Assembly (NCBI GenBank): GCA_024711145.1
Contig: JANJTJ010000125.1
Span: 1-53,187 of the forward strand
Direction of reading: 5' to 3'
Length of the DNA: 53,187 nt
Origin: Balneolales bacterium
GTDB lineage: Bacteria; Bacteroidota; Rhodothermia; Balneolales; HLUCCA01
Every line of letters starts with the position of its first letter. Positions within the stretch are counted from its first letter, which is position 1. Positions 1 through 8,278 of the stretch are shown here, one piece after another. A program made the translations under genes and the position numbers. The notes under the pieces were generated by a model. That model was given only the letters and a program-made list of their open reading frames with translations. It did not search any database and was not told where the DNA came from.

Positions 1-185
1 CCGCTGGGCGACACGAACAGGGGGTTGTTCCCATTGGTGCCGATCTGGGTCCAGCCGTTCTGCCCCACCAACTCGGCGTTGCCGGTATAAGTTGAGAAAT
101 CGGCCGACAGGTACGTGGTCTGGGCCGAAACGGCCATAGGCAGGGCCACCAGGGCGGCCGTAACAATTCGGTAACGTAGGTTCAT
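1..185 (-). CDS. Secreted protein, partial (N-terminus only; runs off window start)
   Basis: Minus-strand ATG at 185; MNLRYRIVTAALVALPMAVSAQTTYLSADFSTYTGNAELVGQNGW..., a clear signal peptide. Confidence 0.7.
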   Translation of the reverse strand, partial: MNLRYRIVTAALVALPMAVSAQTTYLSADFSTYTGNAELVGQNGWTQIGTNGNNPLFVSPS

Positions 186-269
186 AAGAATCCGGTGGTT
201 AGGGTTTCTGGGAATGTTCCCCTCAAGTTAAAGAATCGCGATGCGTCCGGTATAGTGGATTTTGCGCCT

Positions 270-453
270 GCCGCTTCTGCCGAGTAAGCTCTCTCGAAGC
301 ACGTCTTACCGAGGTGCCGCTTCAGCCGAGTAAGCTCTCTCGAAGCACGTCTTACCGAGGTGCCGCTTCAGCCGCTTAAGCTCTCTCGAAGCTCGTCTTA
401 CCGAGGTGCCGCTTCAGCAGCTTAAGCCTTCACGAATCAGGCCTTACCGAGGT
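270..453. repeat. Four tandem copies of a 46-bp repeat (270-315, 316-361, 362-407, 408-453), the last degenerate
   Basis: Unit gccgcttcagccgagtaagctctctcgaagcacgtcttaccgaggt read directly; copies 1 and 2 differ by about 1 nt. Confidence 0.95.
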
Positions 454-470
454 GCGGCTTTAGCCGCACC
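451..470 (-). terminator. Perfect 9-bp stem hairpin GGTGCGGCT-AA-AGCCGCACC downstream of the amylase stop
   Basis: Inverted repeat ggtgcggctttagccgcacc between the amylase stop (483) and the 46-bp repeats; no clear U-tract. Confidence 0.5.
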
Positions 471-482
471 CCTTCAGCCCCC

Positions 483-3400
483 CTACTTCAGCAGCGTCAC
501 CCGCCGCACCGCTACCTCGCCCCCGCTCTCCAGCCGGATCAGGTAGATCCCGCTCGAGAGTCCGGCCCCGTCGAAGGTGACCGTGTGCGCCCCCACCGGC
601 ATCACACCGTCCACCAGCACCGCCACTTCCCGACCCAACAGGTCATACACCGCCAACCTGGTCTTACCGAAAACCGACAACTGATAACTGACAACCGTCG
701 AAGGATTGAAGGGGTTGGGATAGGCGGGATCGAGTTCGAAACTGTCCCCTGTCATCTGTCCGCTGTCCACCGACGTCACCACCGGCGTGCGGAAACTCCG
801 GCGCGGGCTCCAGGGCCCCCATCCGCCGTCGTTGCCGGCCCGCACGCGCCAGTAGTGGTTCCGGTTGGCCGCCAACCCCGAGGCTACGGTGCTGCTGTCG
901 TCCAGCACGCTGCGGAAGGCGTTGCTGCTGAAGGTGGTGAATACCGATACCTGCACCTCGTAGCGGTCGGCGCCGGCCACCGAATGCCAGTTGAGCACCA
1001 CGTTGATGCTGTCTGCGGTGGTGGCCTCGGTGGGACCCACTGTCACCGGCGCCACGGTGGGCGCAACGGGCACGGGTTCCGGCTCGGGATCCGGGTCGGG
1101 ATCGCCGGCACCACCCCGTACCGGCCACCACGTACTGTGAACGGTTTGTTCACGATTCGTGAAGTCCGCGGCGAAGCCGATGTTGCCGAAGGCATCGGCC
1201 GTGCCGGTGAGGTCGCCCGGTACCAGCACGTTGCTGAAATAGCCGGTGCTGCTCACCACGAAGGCGAACGCGCGCACCTCTCCCCCGTTCACGCCGATCA
1301 GGGTGCGGGGCAGGGCGATTTCCCAGCCTCCGTCGGTCTTCCTGAAGAAGAAGCGGGTCGCCCCTTCGGTGTTCACATTCCGTGAACTCAATTCACCATC
1401 CGTGAACATGACGTGCGACATGGCCGGTACACCGTTCTGCACCCCGAACAGGCTGAACAGGTGGTCGGCTTCGAAATCCAGCGTGAACCGGCCGTTGGCT
1501 CCGTTGCCGGCATTCAGATAGTGGCCGGCCCCGGCGATGCCGCCGATCGGTGTGCCGGCCGGCACACCCGGCGTTTCGCTGAAATCGAGCACCAGGCCCA
1601 GGCCGTCGGCATCGGTGAGGGGCATGGTGGCGTCCACGAACACGTAGAAGGTGTCGGGCGCGTCGGCGAAGCGGATGGCCCGCACGTCTTTGGCCGCCCC
1701 GAACCCGAAGTTGGTGTTCTGCTTGAGGGCCAGGGTACGGTACCGGCTTTCGGTGCGCTGCCCGTCCACCCGGAACGGATAGGCGGTGGTGGTGTCCTGC
1801 ACGGACCGGTACAGGCTCAGCTCGTTGTCGGTGGGGTCGCCGTCCAGGGTGTATTCGAGCCGGGAGTTCACAAATAGTGAATCGGTGTGTTCACTGAATG
1901 TGAACGAATCGAACCGCACCACTCGGCGGTCGCCCGCTTCGATGCGCGAAACCAGCACGCTGTCGCGGTATTGTTCACCGATTGTGAACACAATGTTCAC
2001 GTTTTGTGAACTGAACAGGCTCCGGTTCTCGATGGTGACTTCCGGAAACACGGTGTCGCCCACGCGCAGGTCTTCGCCGATGCCGCCGATGGCGGTCAGG
2101 CTGAGGTTGAAGGGGCTGGCCACGGTGTATTCCACGGGCACCCAGATGCCGTATTCCCCGGCCTTGGTTTCCAGATAGACGCGACCGTCGTTCTGCACCC
2201 GGCGGATTTCGCTATGGTTGCCGGTGATGTCTTTCAGGTCGCGCCCGGCCCAGAGCTGACTCGTAACCCACACCCCGATGCGGAAGCCGCTGTGTTTGTT
2301 GATGGCCACGATGAGGCCGGTGTTCTGCTCGCCCGCATCGTTGATGCCCAGGCGTTGGGCCACATACACATGCTTGGGATCTTCGGTGGCGTTGCCGGGC
2401 CAGAACGGGGCCTGCCATTTGCCGCTGGGGTCGGTGTAGGCGGTGAGGATGTGGGCCCCGCCGTGCACGAAGGCCTCGCGGATCTGCACCAGGCGGGTGA
2501 TGCGGTCGCGCAGGCCGTATTTGAAGTAGTCGCGCCACCAGACGGTGGCCGTGCCGGGGTGCGTGAGCATGTGGGCGTAGGCCAGGTGTTTGTGGTTCAC
2601 CACGGGCGAATGCCCCTCGATGCGCACGGTGTTGGTATGGTCCAACCGGTCGAAATCGTGGTTGTCCACAAAGGTGGCTATGCGCCGCCAATCCACTCCG
2701 CTCTGGGTCCACAGGCCGGTGCCGTGCCAGGCGCGGATGTCGTAGCTGTTGCCGGCGTCGCTCAGGGCCTTGTAGGCGAAGCGCTGGCTGAAATCGAACA
2801 CGGCGCCGTTCCGTTGGGTGCCCCCGATCTGGCCCAGGTAGGTTTTCAGCCGGTCCAGACTCCCGTCATACAATTCATGGACCGTGTATTTCCCGGCCAC
2901 CCCGGTCTGGTCCACGAAGCGTTTGAAATAGGCCGGATGCATCCCCTTCACGAAATCGAACCGGAACCCGTCGAACCCCACCTCTTCCACCATCCATCGG
3001 CCCCAGGCCATCAGCGAATCGCCCAGGGGCAGGTTGGAGCCGTCGCCGTTGTGCAGGGCGTTGTCGCCGCCGAACGAATTCACATACATCTGATGGAAGC
3101 CGGCCAATTGGCTGTCGCTGTAGAAATCGCCCGTATTGGACGGATTCCGGACCCCGTTCGGGAAGAAATACGCCGGACCCTGGCCCACCGGCCAGGCGAT
3201 GCGGCCCGACCCGTAGGTGAGCGGAAACGCCGTGTAGGTACTGTCGTTCCGTTTCACCGAATACCATTGGGCATAGGGATTGGGCTCCAGCAGGCCACCC
3301 GAGCGGTGGTTGAGCACCACATCGGCATAGACCTCCATGCCGCGCGATTTATAGGCCTGGATGGCCCGGTCGAGGCCGGCGCGGGTGCCGTAGCGGGTGG

Positions 3401-3734
3401 GAATCATGTTGCCCACGCCCGATGTCTGGTTGCCGGGACCCGAATCGTACTCGCCCAGGTCGTAATAGTCGTAGGGGGTATAGCCCACGTCGAAGGGTCC
3501 GCCGGCGCCTTTGGAGGGCGGCGGGAACCAGATGGCGTCGAACCCGGCGCGCTGGAGCAGGGGGGCGTAATGGGCGAGCGTATCGTACCAAACACCGCCG
3601 GGACTCACATCCCAGTAGAAGCCCTGCATCATGGTGCGGTCGGGTTGGGCGGCGGCGGGCGGGGTCCACCCAAGGGCCAGGAGTGCCGGCAGGGCGACCA
3701 GCAGGCGGAAGCGAAGTTGGAAGCGGGTACGCAT
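483..3734 (-). CDS. Secreted GH13 alpha-amylase with FN3-like domain and T9SS type A sorting domain
   Basis: Signal peptide; GFDGFRFDFVKG, VHELYDG and FVDNHDFDR motifs; C-terminal YPNPFNPSTVVSYQLS...GIYLIRLESGG. Confidence 0.9.
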   Translation of the reverse strand: MRTRFQLRFRLLVALPALLALGWTPPAAAQPDRTMMQGFYWDVSPGGVWYDTLAHYAPLLQRAGFDAIWFPPPSKGAGGPFDVGYTPYDYYDLGEYDSGPGNQTSGVGNMIPTRYGTRAGLDRAIQAYKSRGMEVYADVVLNHRSGGLLEPNPYAQWYSVKRNDSTYTAFPLTYGSGRIAWPVGQGPAYFFPNGVRNPSNTGDFYSDSQLAGFHQMYVNSFGGDNALHNGDGSNLPLGDSLMAWGRWMVEEVGFDGFRFDFVKGMHPAYFKRFVDQTGVAGKYTVHELYDGSLDRLKTYLGQIGGTQRNGAVFDFSQRFAYKALSDAGNSYDIRAWHGTGLWTQSGVDWRRIATFVDNHDFDRLDHTNTVRIEGHSPVVNHKHLAYAHMLTHPGTATVWWRDYFKYGLRDRITRLVQIREAFVHGGAHILTAYTDPSGKWQAPFWPGNATEDPKHVYVAQRLGINDAGEQNTGLIVAINKHSGFRIGVWVTSQLWAGRDLKDITGNHSEIRRVQNDGRVYLETKAGEYGIWVPVEYTVASPFNLSLTAIGGIGEDLRVGDTVFPEVTIENRSLFSSQNVNIVFTIGEQYRDSVLVSRIEAGDRRVVRFDSFTFSEHTDSLFVNSRLEYTLDGDPTDNELSLYRSVQDTTTAYPFRVDGQRTESRYRTLALKQNTNFGFGAAKDVRAIRFADAPDTFYVFVDATMPLTDADGLGLVLDFSETPGVPAGTPIGGIAGAGHYLNAGNGANGRFTLDFEADHLFSLFGVQNGVPAMSHVMFTDGELSSRNVNTEGATRFFFRKTDGGWEIALPRTLIGVNGGEVRAFAFVVSSTGYFSNVLVPGDLTGTADAFGNIGFAADFTNREQTVHSTWWPVRGGAGDPDPDPEPEPVPVAPTVAPVTVGPTEATTADSINVVLNWHSVAGADRYEVQVSVFTTFSSNAFRSVLDDSSTVASGLAANRNHYWRVRAGNDGGWGPWSPRRSFRTPVVTSVDSGQMTGDSFELDPAYPNPFNPSTVVSYQLSVFGKTRLAVYDLLGREVAVLVDGVMPVGAHTVTFDGAGLSSGIYLIRLESGGEVAVRRVTLLK
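1127..2010. repeat. Four pairs of TTCAC-N5-GTGAA palindromes inside the amylase CDS
   Basis: Perfect copies at 1149-1163, 1372-1386, 1392-1406, 1867-1881, 1890-1904, 1974-1988, 1996-2010; degenerate at 1127-1141. Confidence 0.93.
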
Positions 3735-3742
3735 CGGGGGAA

Positions 3743-3756
3743 TGTAAGCGCTTACA
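3743..3756. promoter_or_regulatory. Perfect 14-bp palindrome TGTAAGCGCTTACA, a LacI-family/cre-like operator upstream of amylase
   Basis: 8 bp upstream of the amylase ATG; matches the LacI/CcpA-type operator consensus with central CG. Confidence 0.65.
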
Positions 3757-3872
3757 GTCGAACGGGCAACGGCTGTCGGCTGACCCCGGGCCCCAGCACG
3801 GGGTTTACGGCGGAGCCGGGTGCTAACTTACCCAACCACCCACCACCAACCACCAACCACCCACCACCCACC

Positions 3873-4316
3873 ATGATCACCGACATCGAAACCTTGCCTG
3901 CGCAACTGCGGGCCGCCATCGAAGCCCTGCCCCCCGGCGCCCTCGACCAGCCGTATCGTCCGGGCGGATGGACCCGCCGCCAGGTGGTGCATCATCTGGC
4001 CGATTCCCACATGAACGCCTACATGCGGTTCAAACTGGCCCTCACCGAAGACAATCCGGTCATCAAGCCATACGACCAGAATGCCTGGGCGGCCACCGCC
4101 GACGCCGGCGCCGGCAGCGACATCGAAGCCTCCCTGAAACTCCTCGAAGGGCTGCACGAGCGCTGGGTACGGCTGCTCCGGTCCATGACCGAAGCCGATT
4201 TCCAACGCACCTTCACCCACCCCGAGCACGGCCGCACCTTCACCCTGGCCTACACCCTGGAGCAATACGCCAACCACGGCAAAAAGCACCTGGGCCATAT
4301 TGCGGGTAACGGGTAA
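3873..4316 (+). CDS. YfiT/DinB-family metal-dependent hydrolase or thiol transferase
   Basis: PYRPGGWTRRQVVHHLADSHMNAYMRFKLAL...YANHGKKHLGHI, DinB/YfiT His motifs. Confidence 0.85.
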   Translation: MITDIETLPAQLRAAIEALPPGALDQPYRPGGWTRRQVVHHLADSHMNAYMRFKLALTEDNPVIKPYDQNAWAATADAGAGSDIEASLKLLEGLHERWVRLLRSMTEADFQRTFTHPEHGRTFTLAYTLEQYANHGKKHLGHIAGNG

Positions 4317-4414
4317 CGGGTAACGGGATACGGGATACGGGATACGGATACCCACAGACCCATAGTCCCAAAGTCCCATAGTCCCATAGACCCATAGACC
4401 CATAGACCCAAAGA
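4304..4414. repeat. Composite microsatellite: six heptamers (gggtaac x3, gggatac x3; 4304-4345) then eight octamers (cccaYagW type; 4351-4414)
   Basis: Direct reading of tandem units. Confidence 0.95.
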
Positions 4415-4415
4415 C

Positions 4416-5564
4416 GTGGATTTCCAACTCATCAGCTCCCACCTCCACCTCAGCCCCGCCGAGTTCGCGCTCCGGTTTCCGGGCAAGCGTGCCGAGGCCG
4501 AACTGCTGGATTGCTACCGGCGCGCGCCGGCCAAGTACCCCACCTGGCACGGCGAGGGGTTGCTGTACACCCGGTTGGCCCTGGAGCAGAGCTCGGGAGA
4601 GGCGGCCGCCCGGTGGAAAGCCGATTATCTGGGAAACGGGAAGCGGTTGATCGATCTGACCGGTGGCTTGGGCATCGACACCTTCGCCTTTTCGCAGCGG
4701 TTCGCCGAAGTATGGCATGTGGAACGGGACCCAGCCGTTACCGACATGGCCCGACACAACCACCGGGTGATGGGCTGCGAAGGCATCCGGTACCTGACCG
4801 GTAGCGCCGAAGACGTGCTGGACCGCCTGCCCGATGCCGATGCCGTCTATCTGGACCCTTCGCGTAGGCCGGGCGGGGCGCGCACGCTCCGGCTGAGCGC
4901 GTACGAACCCGATCCCGTGGCGCTGGTGCCCCGCCTGCTCGACCGCTGGCCCGAGGTATTGCTGAAGGTATCGCCCATGACCGACCCCGCCGAGGCCGCC
5001 CGCTTGCTGCCCGGGCTGGACGACGTGGTGGCCGTGTCGGTGGCGGGCGAGGTAAAGGAGCTGCTGCTGCGCCTGCGGCGCGGTAGGGCGGGCGCCCCCG
5101 GGTACCGTGCCGTAGGCTTGCGCCCCGATGGCGCCCGCCTGTTCGAGCGGGTGGCGGCCGGGCCGCCACCCGCTCGGCAGGCTCCGCCGGCGGATGCGCC
5201 CATGGCGGTGCTGGTGTCGGGCACGGCGGCTTCAGACCGCTACATCCTGCTGCCCGATGCCGCTTTGCGGAAGTTGGGCCTGGGCGCCGACGAACTGCAT
5301 GCCGCCGGCGCCGAGGTGATGGATCCCACCGGCGGTGTGGGTCTGGCGGCCGCGGCGCCCGCCGGGTTCGCCGGCCGCGTGCTGCCCCTGCGCTACCGCC
5401 TGCCCTGGAAACCCAAGGAGGTGGCCAAGCGCCTGAAAACCGACGGCATCCGCGCCGTGCAGGTGCTCCCCAAGGGCGTACCCCTGGGCGAAGCCGAGGT
5501 ACTCAAGACCCTCGGCCTGCGCCACGGAGACGACGCCTGGCTGGTACCTACGCGCCTGCCCTAG
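4416..5564 (+). CDS. Class I SAM-dependent methyltransferase with THUMP-like domain
   Basis: GTG start at 4416; [19 protein letters not shown] (SAM motif I), [10 protein letters not shown]. Confidence 0.85.
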   Translation: MDFQLISSHLHLSPAEFALRFPGKRAEAELLDCYRRAPAKYPTWHGEGLLYTRLALEQSSGEAAARWKADYLGNGKRLIDLTGGLGIDTFAFSQRFAEVWHVERDPAVTDMARHNHRVMGCEGIRYLTGSAEDVLDRLPDADAVYLDPSRRPGGARTLRLSAYEPDPVALVPRLLDRWPEVLLKVSPMTDPAEAARLLPGLDDVVAVSVAGEVKELLLRLRRGRAGAPGYRAVGLRPDGARLFERVAAGPPPARQAPPADAPMAVLVSGTAASDRYILLPDAALRKLGLGADELHAAGAEVMDPTGGVGLAAAAPAGFAGRVLPLRYRLPWKPKEVAKRLKTDGIRAVQVLPKGVPLGEAEVLKTLGLRHGDDAWLVPTRLP

Positions 5565-8215
5565 GCCGGCTCGCGCACACCGTATTCCAGCTCGGCCTGG
5601 GCCGCCGCCAACCGGGCTATGGGCACCCGGAAGGGGCTGCAGGAGACGTAATCGAGTCCGGTGCGGTAGCAGAAGGCGATGGAATGCGGGTCTCCGCCGT
5701 GCTCGCCGCAGATGCCCACATGCAAATCCGGATTCGCTGAGCGCCCCGCCACAGTGGCCATTTCCACCAATTTGCCCACCCCTTCGGTATCGAGCACCTG
5801 GAACGGGTCAACCGGCAGGATCTTGCCGCTCAGGTAGGGTACCAGGAACTTGCCGGCATCGTCGCGCGAGTATCCGAAGGTCATCTGCGTGAGGTCGTTG
5901 GTGCCGAAACTGAAGAAATCGGCCTCCTGGGCGATGCGGTCGGCCACCAGGGCGGCACGGGGCACCTCGATCATGGTTCCGACGAGGTAGGGCGGCAATG
6001 GACCCACCGTGCGTTCCACATCGGCCGCCACGGCGCGCACCCGGGCGGCCTGGTGGCGGAATTCGGTTTCGAGGCCGACCAAGGGCACCATGATCTCGGG
6101 CCGCACATCCACCCCTTCGGCGAACAGCTCGGCGGCCGACTCGAGAATGGCCCGCGCCTGCATGTCGGTGATTTCGGGATGCGTGATGCCCAGCCGGCAC
6201 CCGCGGTGACCCAGCATGGGGTTGAATTCGTGCAACTGCATCACCTTGGTGCGCAGGGTCTTGGCCGGCACATCCAGGTCGTGAGCCACATGGATGATCT
6301 CCTCGTCGGTATGCGGCAGGAATTCGTGCAAGGGCGGGTCGAGCAGGCGGATGGTGACCGGCAACCCTTCCATGGCTCGGAATATGCCCTTGAAATCCGC
6401 TTTCTGGAAGGGCAGCAGCACGTCCAGCGAGGCTTTCCGCTCGTCGGGCGAATCGGCCAGGATCATGCGGCGGATGGCGGATATGCGCTCCTCCCCGAAG
6501 AACATGTGCTCGGTGCGGGTGAGGCCGATGCCGGTGGCCCCGTATTCGCGGGCTTTGAGGGCGTCGGCCGGGGTATCGGCGTTGGCCCGTACCTGCAAGG
6601 TGCGGTGGCTGTCCACCCATCCCATGAAGGTGTGGTAGGTGGCATCGAAACTGGGCGACGTGAGGCGTTTCTTGCCGGCGATCACCCGGCCGCTGGTCCC
6701 ATCGATGGAGATCCACTCCCCTTCCTTGATGGTGCGGTCGCCATTGGTGAACTGGCGTTTGCGGTAATTGATGACGATGTCGCCGCAACCGGCCACGCAG
6801 GGTTTGCCCCAACCCCGGGCCACCACGGCGGCGTGGGAGGTCATGCCGCCCCGGGAGGTGAGGATGCCCTCGGCGGCGCTCATGCCGCCCACGTCTTCGG
6901 GCGAGGTCTCCACCCGCACCAGGACCACGGGTTCCCCTTTGGCACGGGCTTTTTCGGCATCTTCCGAATGGAAGACCACCCGGCCCACCGCCGCCCCGGG
7001 CGATGCCGGCAGCCCGGTGCCGAGCACGTCGGCGGGAGCCACGTCGCTGTCGTCCAATTGCGGGTGCAGCAGTTGGTCCAGATGGGGCGGTTCCACCAGC
7101 TTGGCCACGGCTTCGGCTTCGGTCACGGTGCCTTCCCGCACCAGGTCCACCGCGATGCGCAAGGCGGCCGGACCCGTCCGTTTGCCGCTGCGGGTCTGCA
7201 GCAGGTACAAGGTTCCGTTCTGGATGGTGAATTCGATGTCCTGCATGTTCCGGTAATGCTGCTCCAGCCGCCGGGTGAGCACCAGCAATTCGGCGTGGCT
7301 TTCGGGCATGAGGTCGGCCAGGCGGGCGATGGGCTCGGGCGTGCGCAACCCGGCCACCACGTCTTCCCCCTGGGCGTTCACCAGAAACTCGCCATAGAGC
7401 ACCGGCTCGCCGGTGCTCGGGTTCCGCGTGAAGCAGACCCCGGTGGCGCTGCCGGCACCCAGGTTGCCGAACACCATGGCCTGCACGTTCACGGCGGTGC
7501 CGGCCAACCCGAAGATCTTGTTGATCTGGCGGTACTTGATGGCACGGCCGCTGTTCCAGGATTTGAAGACGGCTTCGATGGAGAAATGGAGCTGCTCCCA
7601 GGGATCTTCGGGGAACATGAACCCGGTATGCTGCCGGTACACGGCTTTGTAGCGGTCGGTGAGTTCGCGCAGGTCCTCGGCCGTGAGGTCGGCGTCGGAC
7701 GCCGCCCCCCGCTCTTGCTTGAGGGCGTGCATCACGTCTTCGAAATACTCGTGCGGTACGCCCATCACCACGTCTCCGAAGAGATCGATGAACCGGCGGT
7801 AACTGTCGTACACGAAACGGTCGTCGCCGGTCTCGGCCACCAGCCCTTCGGCCACGTCGTCGTTGATGCCCAGATTGAGCACGGTGTCCATCATGCCGGG
7901 CATGCTGAGGGCGGCACCCGACCGCACCGATACCAGCAGGGGCCGGTCGGGGTCGCCGAACCGGCGGCCGGTTTCGGCCTCGAGGGCCCGCATGGCCGCC
8001 CGAACCTGGGCGTGCAGGCCGTCGGGCCATTTGCCACCGCTGTCCAGGAATCGGGCGCAGGCCTCGGTGGTGCAGGTGAAGCCGGGCGGCACCGGCAATC
8101 CGATGGCACTCATTTCGGCCAGGTTGGCACCCTTTCCGCCAAGCAGGGTTTTGAGACTGCGGTCGCCGTCGGTGTGGGTCCGCCCGAAGGCGTACACCCA
8201 TTTGATGTCGTTCAT
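5561..8215 (-). CDS. ppdK: Pyruvate, phosphate dikinase
   Basis: [65 protein letters not shown]. Confidence 0.97.
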   Translation of the reverse strand: MNDIKWVYAFGRTHTDGDRSLKTLLGGKGANLAEMSAIGLPVPPGFTCTTEACARFLDSGGKWPDGLHAQVRAAMRALEAETGRRFGDPDRPLLVSVRSGAALSMPGMMDTVLNLGINDDVAEGLVAETGDDRFVYDSYRRFIDLFGDVVMGVPHEYFEDVMHALKQERGAASDADLTAEDLRELTDRYKAVYRQHTGFMFPEDPWEQLHFSIEAVFKSWNSGRAIKYRQINKIFGLAGTAVNVQAMVFGNLGAGSATGVCFTRNPSTGEPVLYGEFLVNAQGEDVVAGLRTPEPIARLADLMPESHAELLVLTRRLEQHYRNMQDIEFTIQNGTLYLLQTRSGKRTGPAALRIAVDLVREGTVTEAEAVAKLVEPPHLDQLLHPQLDDSDVAPADVLGTGLPASPGAAVGRVVFHSEDAEKARAKGEPVVLVRVETSPEDVGGMSAAEGILTSRGGMTSHAAVVARGWGKPCVAGCGDIVINYRKRQFTNGDRTIKEGEWISIDGTSGRVIAGKKRLTSPSFDATYHTFMGWVDSHRTLQVRANADTPADALKAREYGATGIGLTRTEHMFFGEERISAIRRMILADSPDERKASLDVLLPFQKADFKGIFRAMEGLPVTIRLLDPPLHEFLPHTDEEIIHVAHDLDVPAKTLRTKVMQLHEFNPMLGHRGCRLGITHPEITDMQARAILESAAELFAEGVDVRPEIMVPLVGLETEFRHQAARVRAVAADVERTVGPLPPYLVGTMIEVPRAALVADRIAQEADFFSFGTNDLTQMTFGYSRDDAGKFLVPYLSGKILPVDPFQVLDTEGVGKLVEMATVAGRSANPDLHVGICGEHGGDPHSIAFCYRTGLDYVSCSPFRVPIARLAAAQAELEYGVREPA

Positions 8216-8278
8216 GATGGAAACTTCCCCATTTCCATTGAACGCATCTTGCCTACCTATGTACGGCTGTTGCCGCCT

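Noticed and set aside
270-453. CRISPR array
   Set aside because: The 46-bp units are contiguous with no unique spacers and there are no cas genes; it is a plain tandem repeat.
4304-4414. CRISPR or transposon terminal repeats at the octamer arrays
   Set aside because: Units are 7-8 bp without spacers, no transposase nearby and no target-site duplication seen.
6936-6955. Possible sigma54 element TTTGGCACGGGCTTTTTCGG
   Set aside because: Inside ppdK on the antisense strand and the -12 element does not match.
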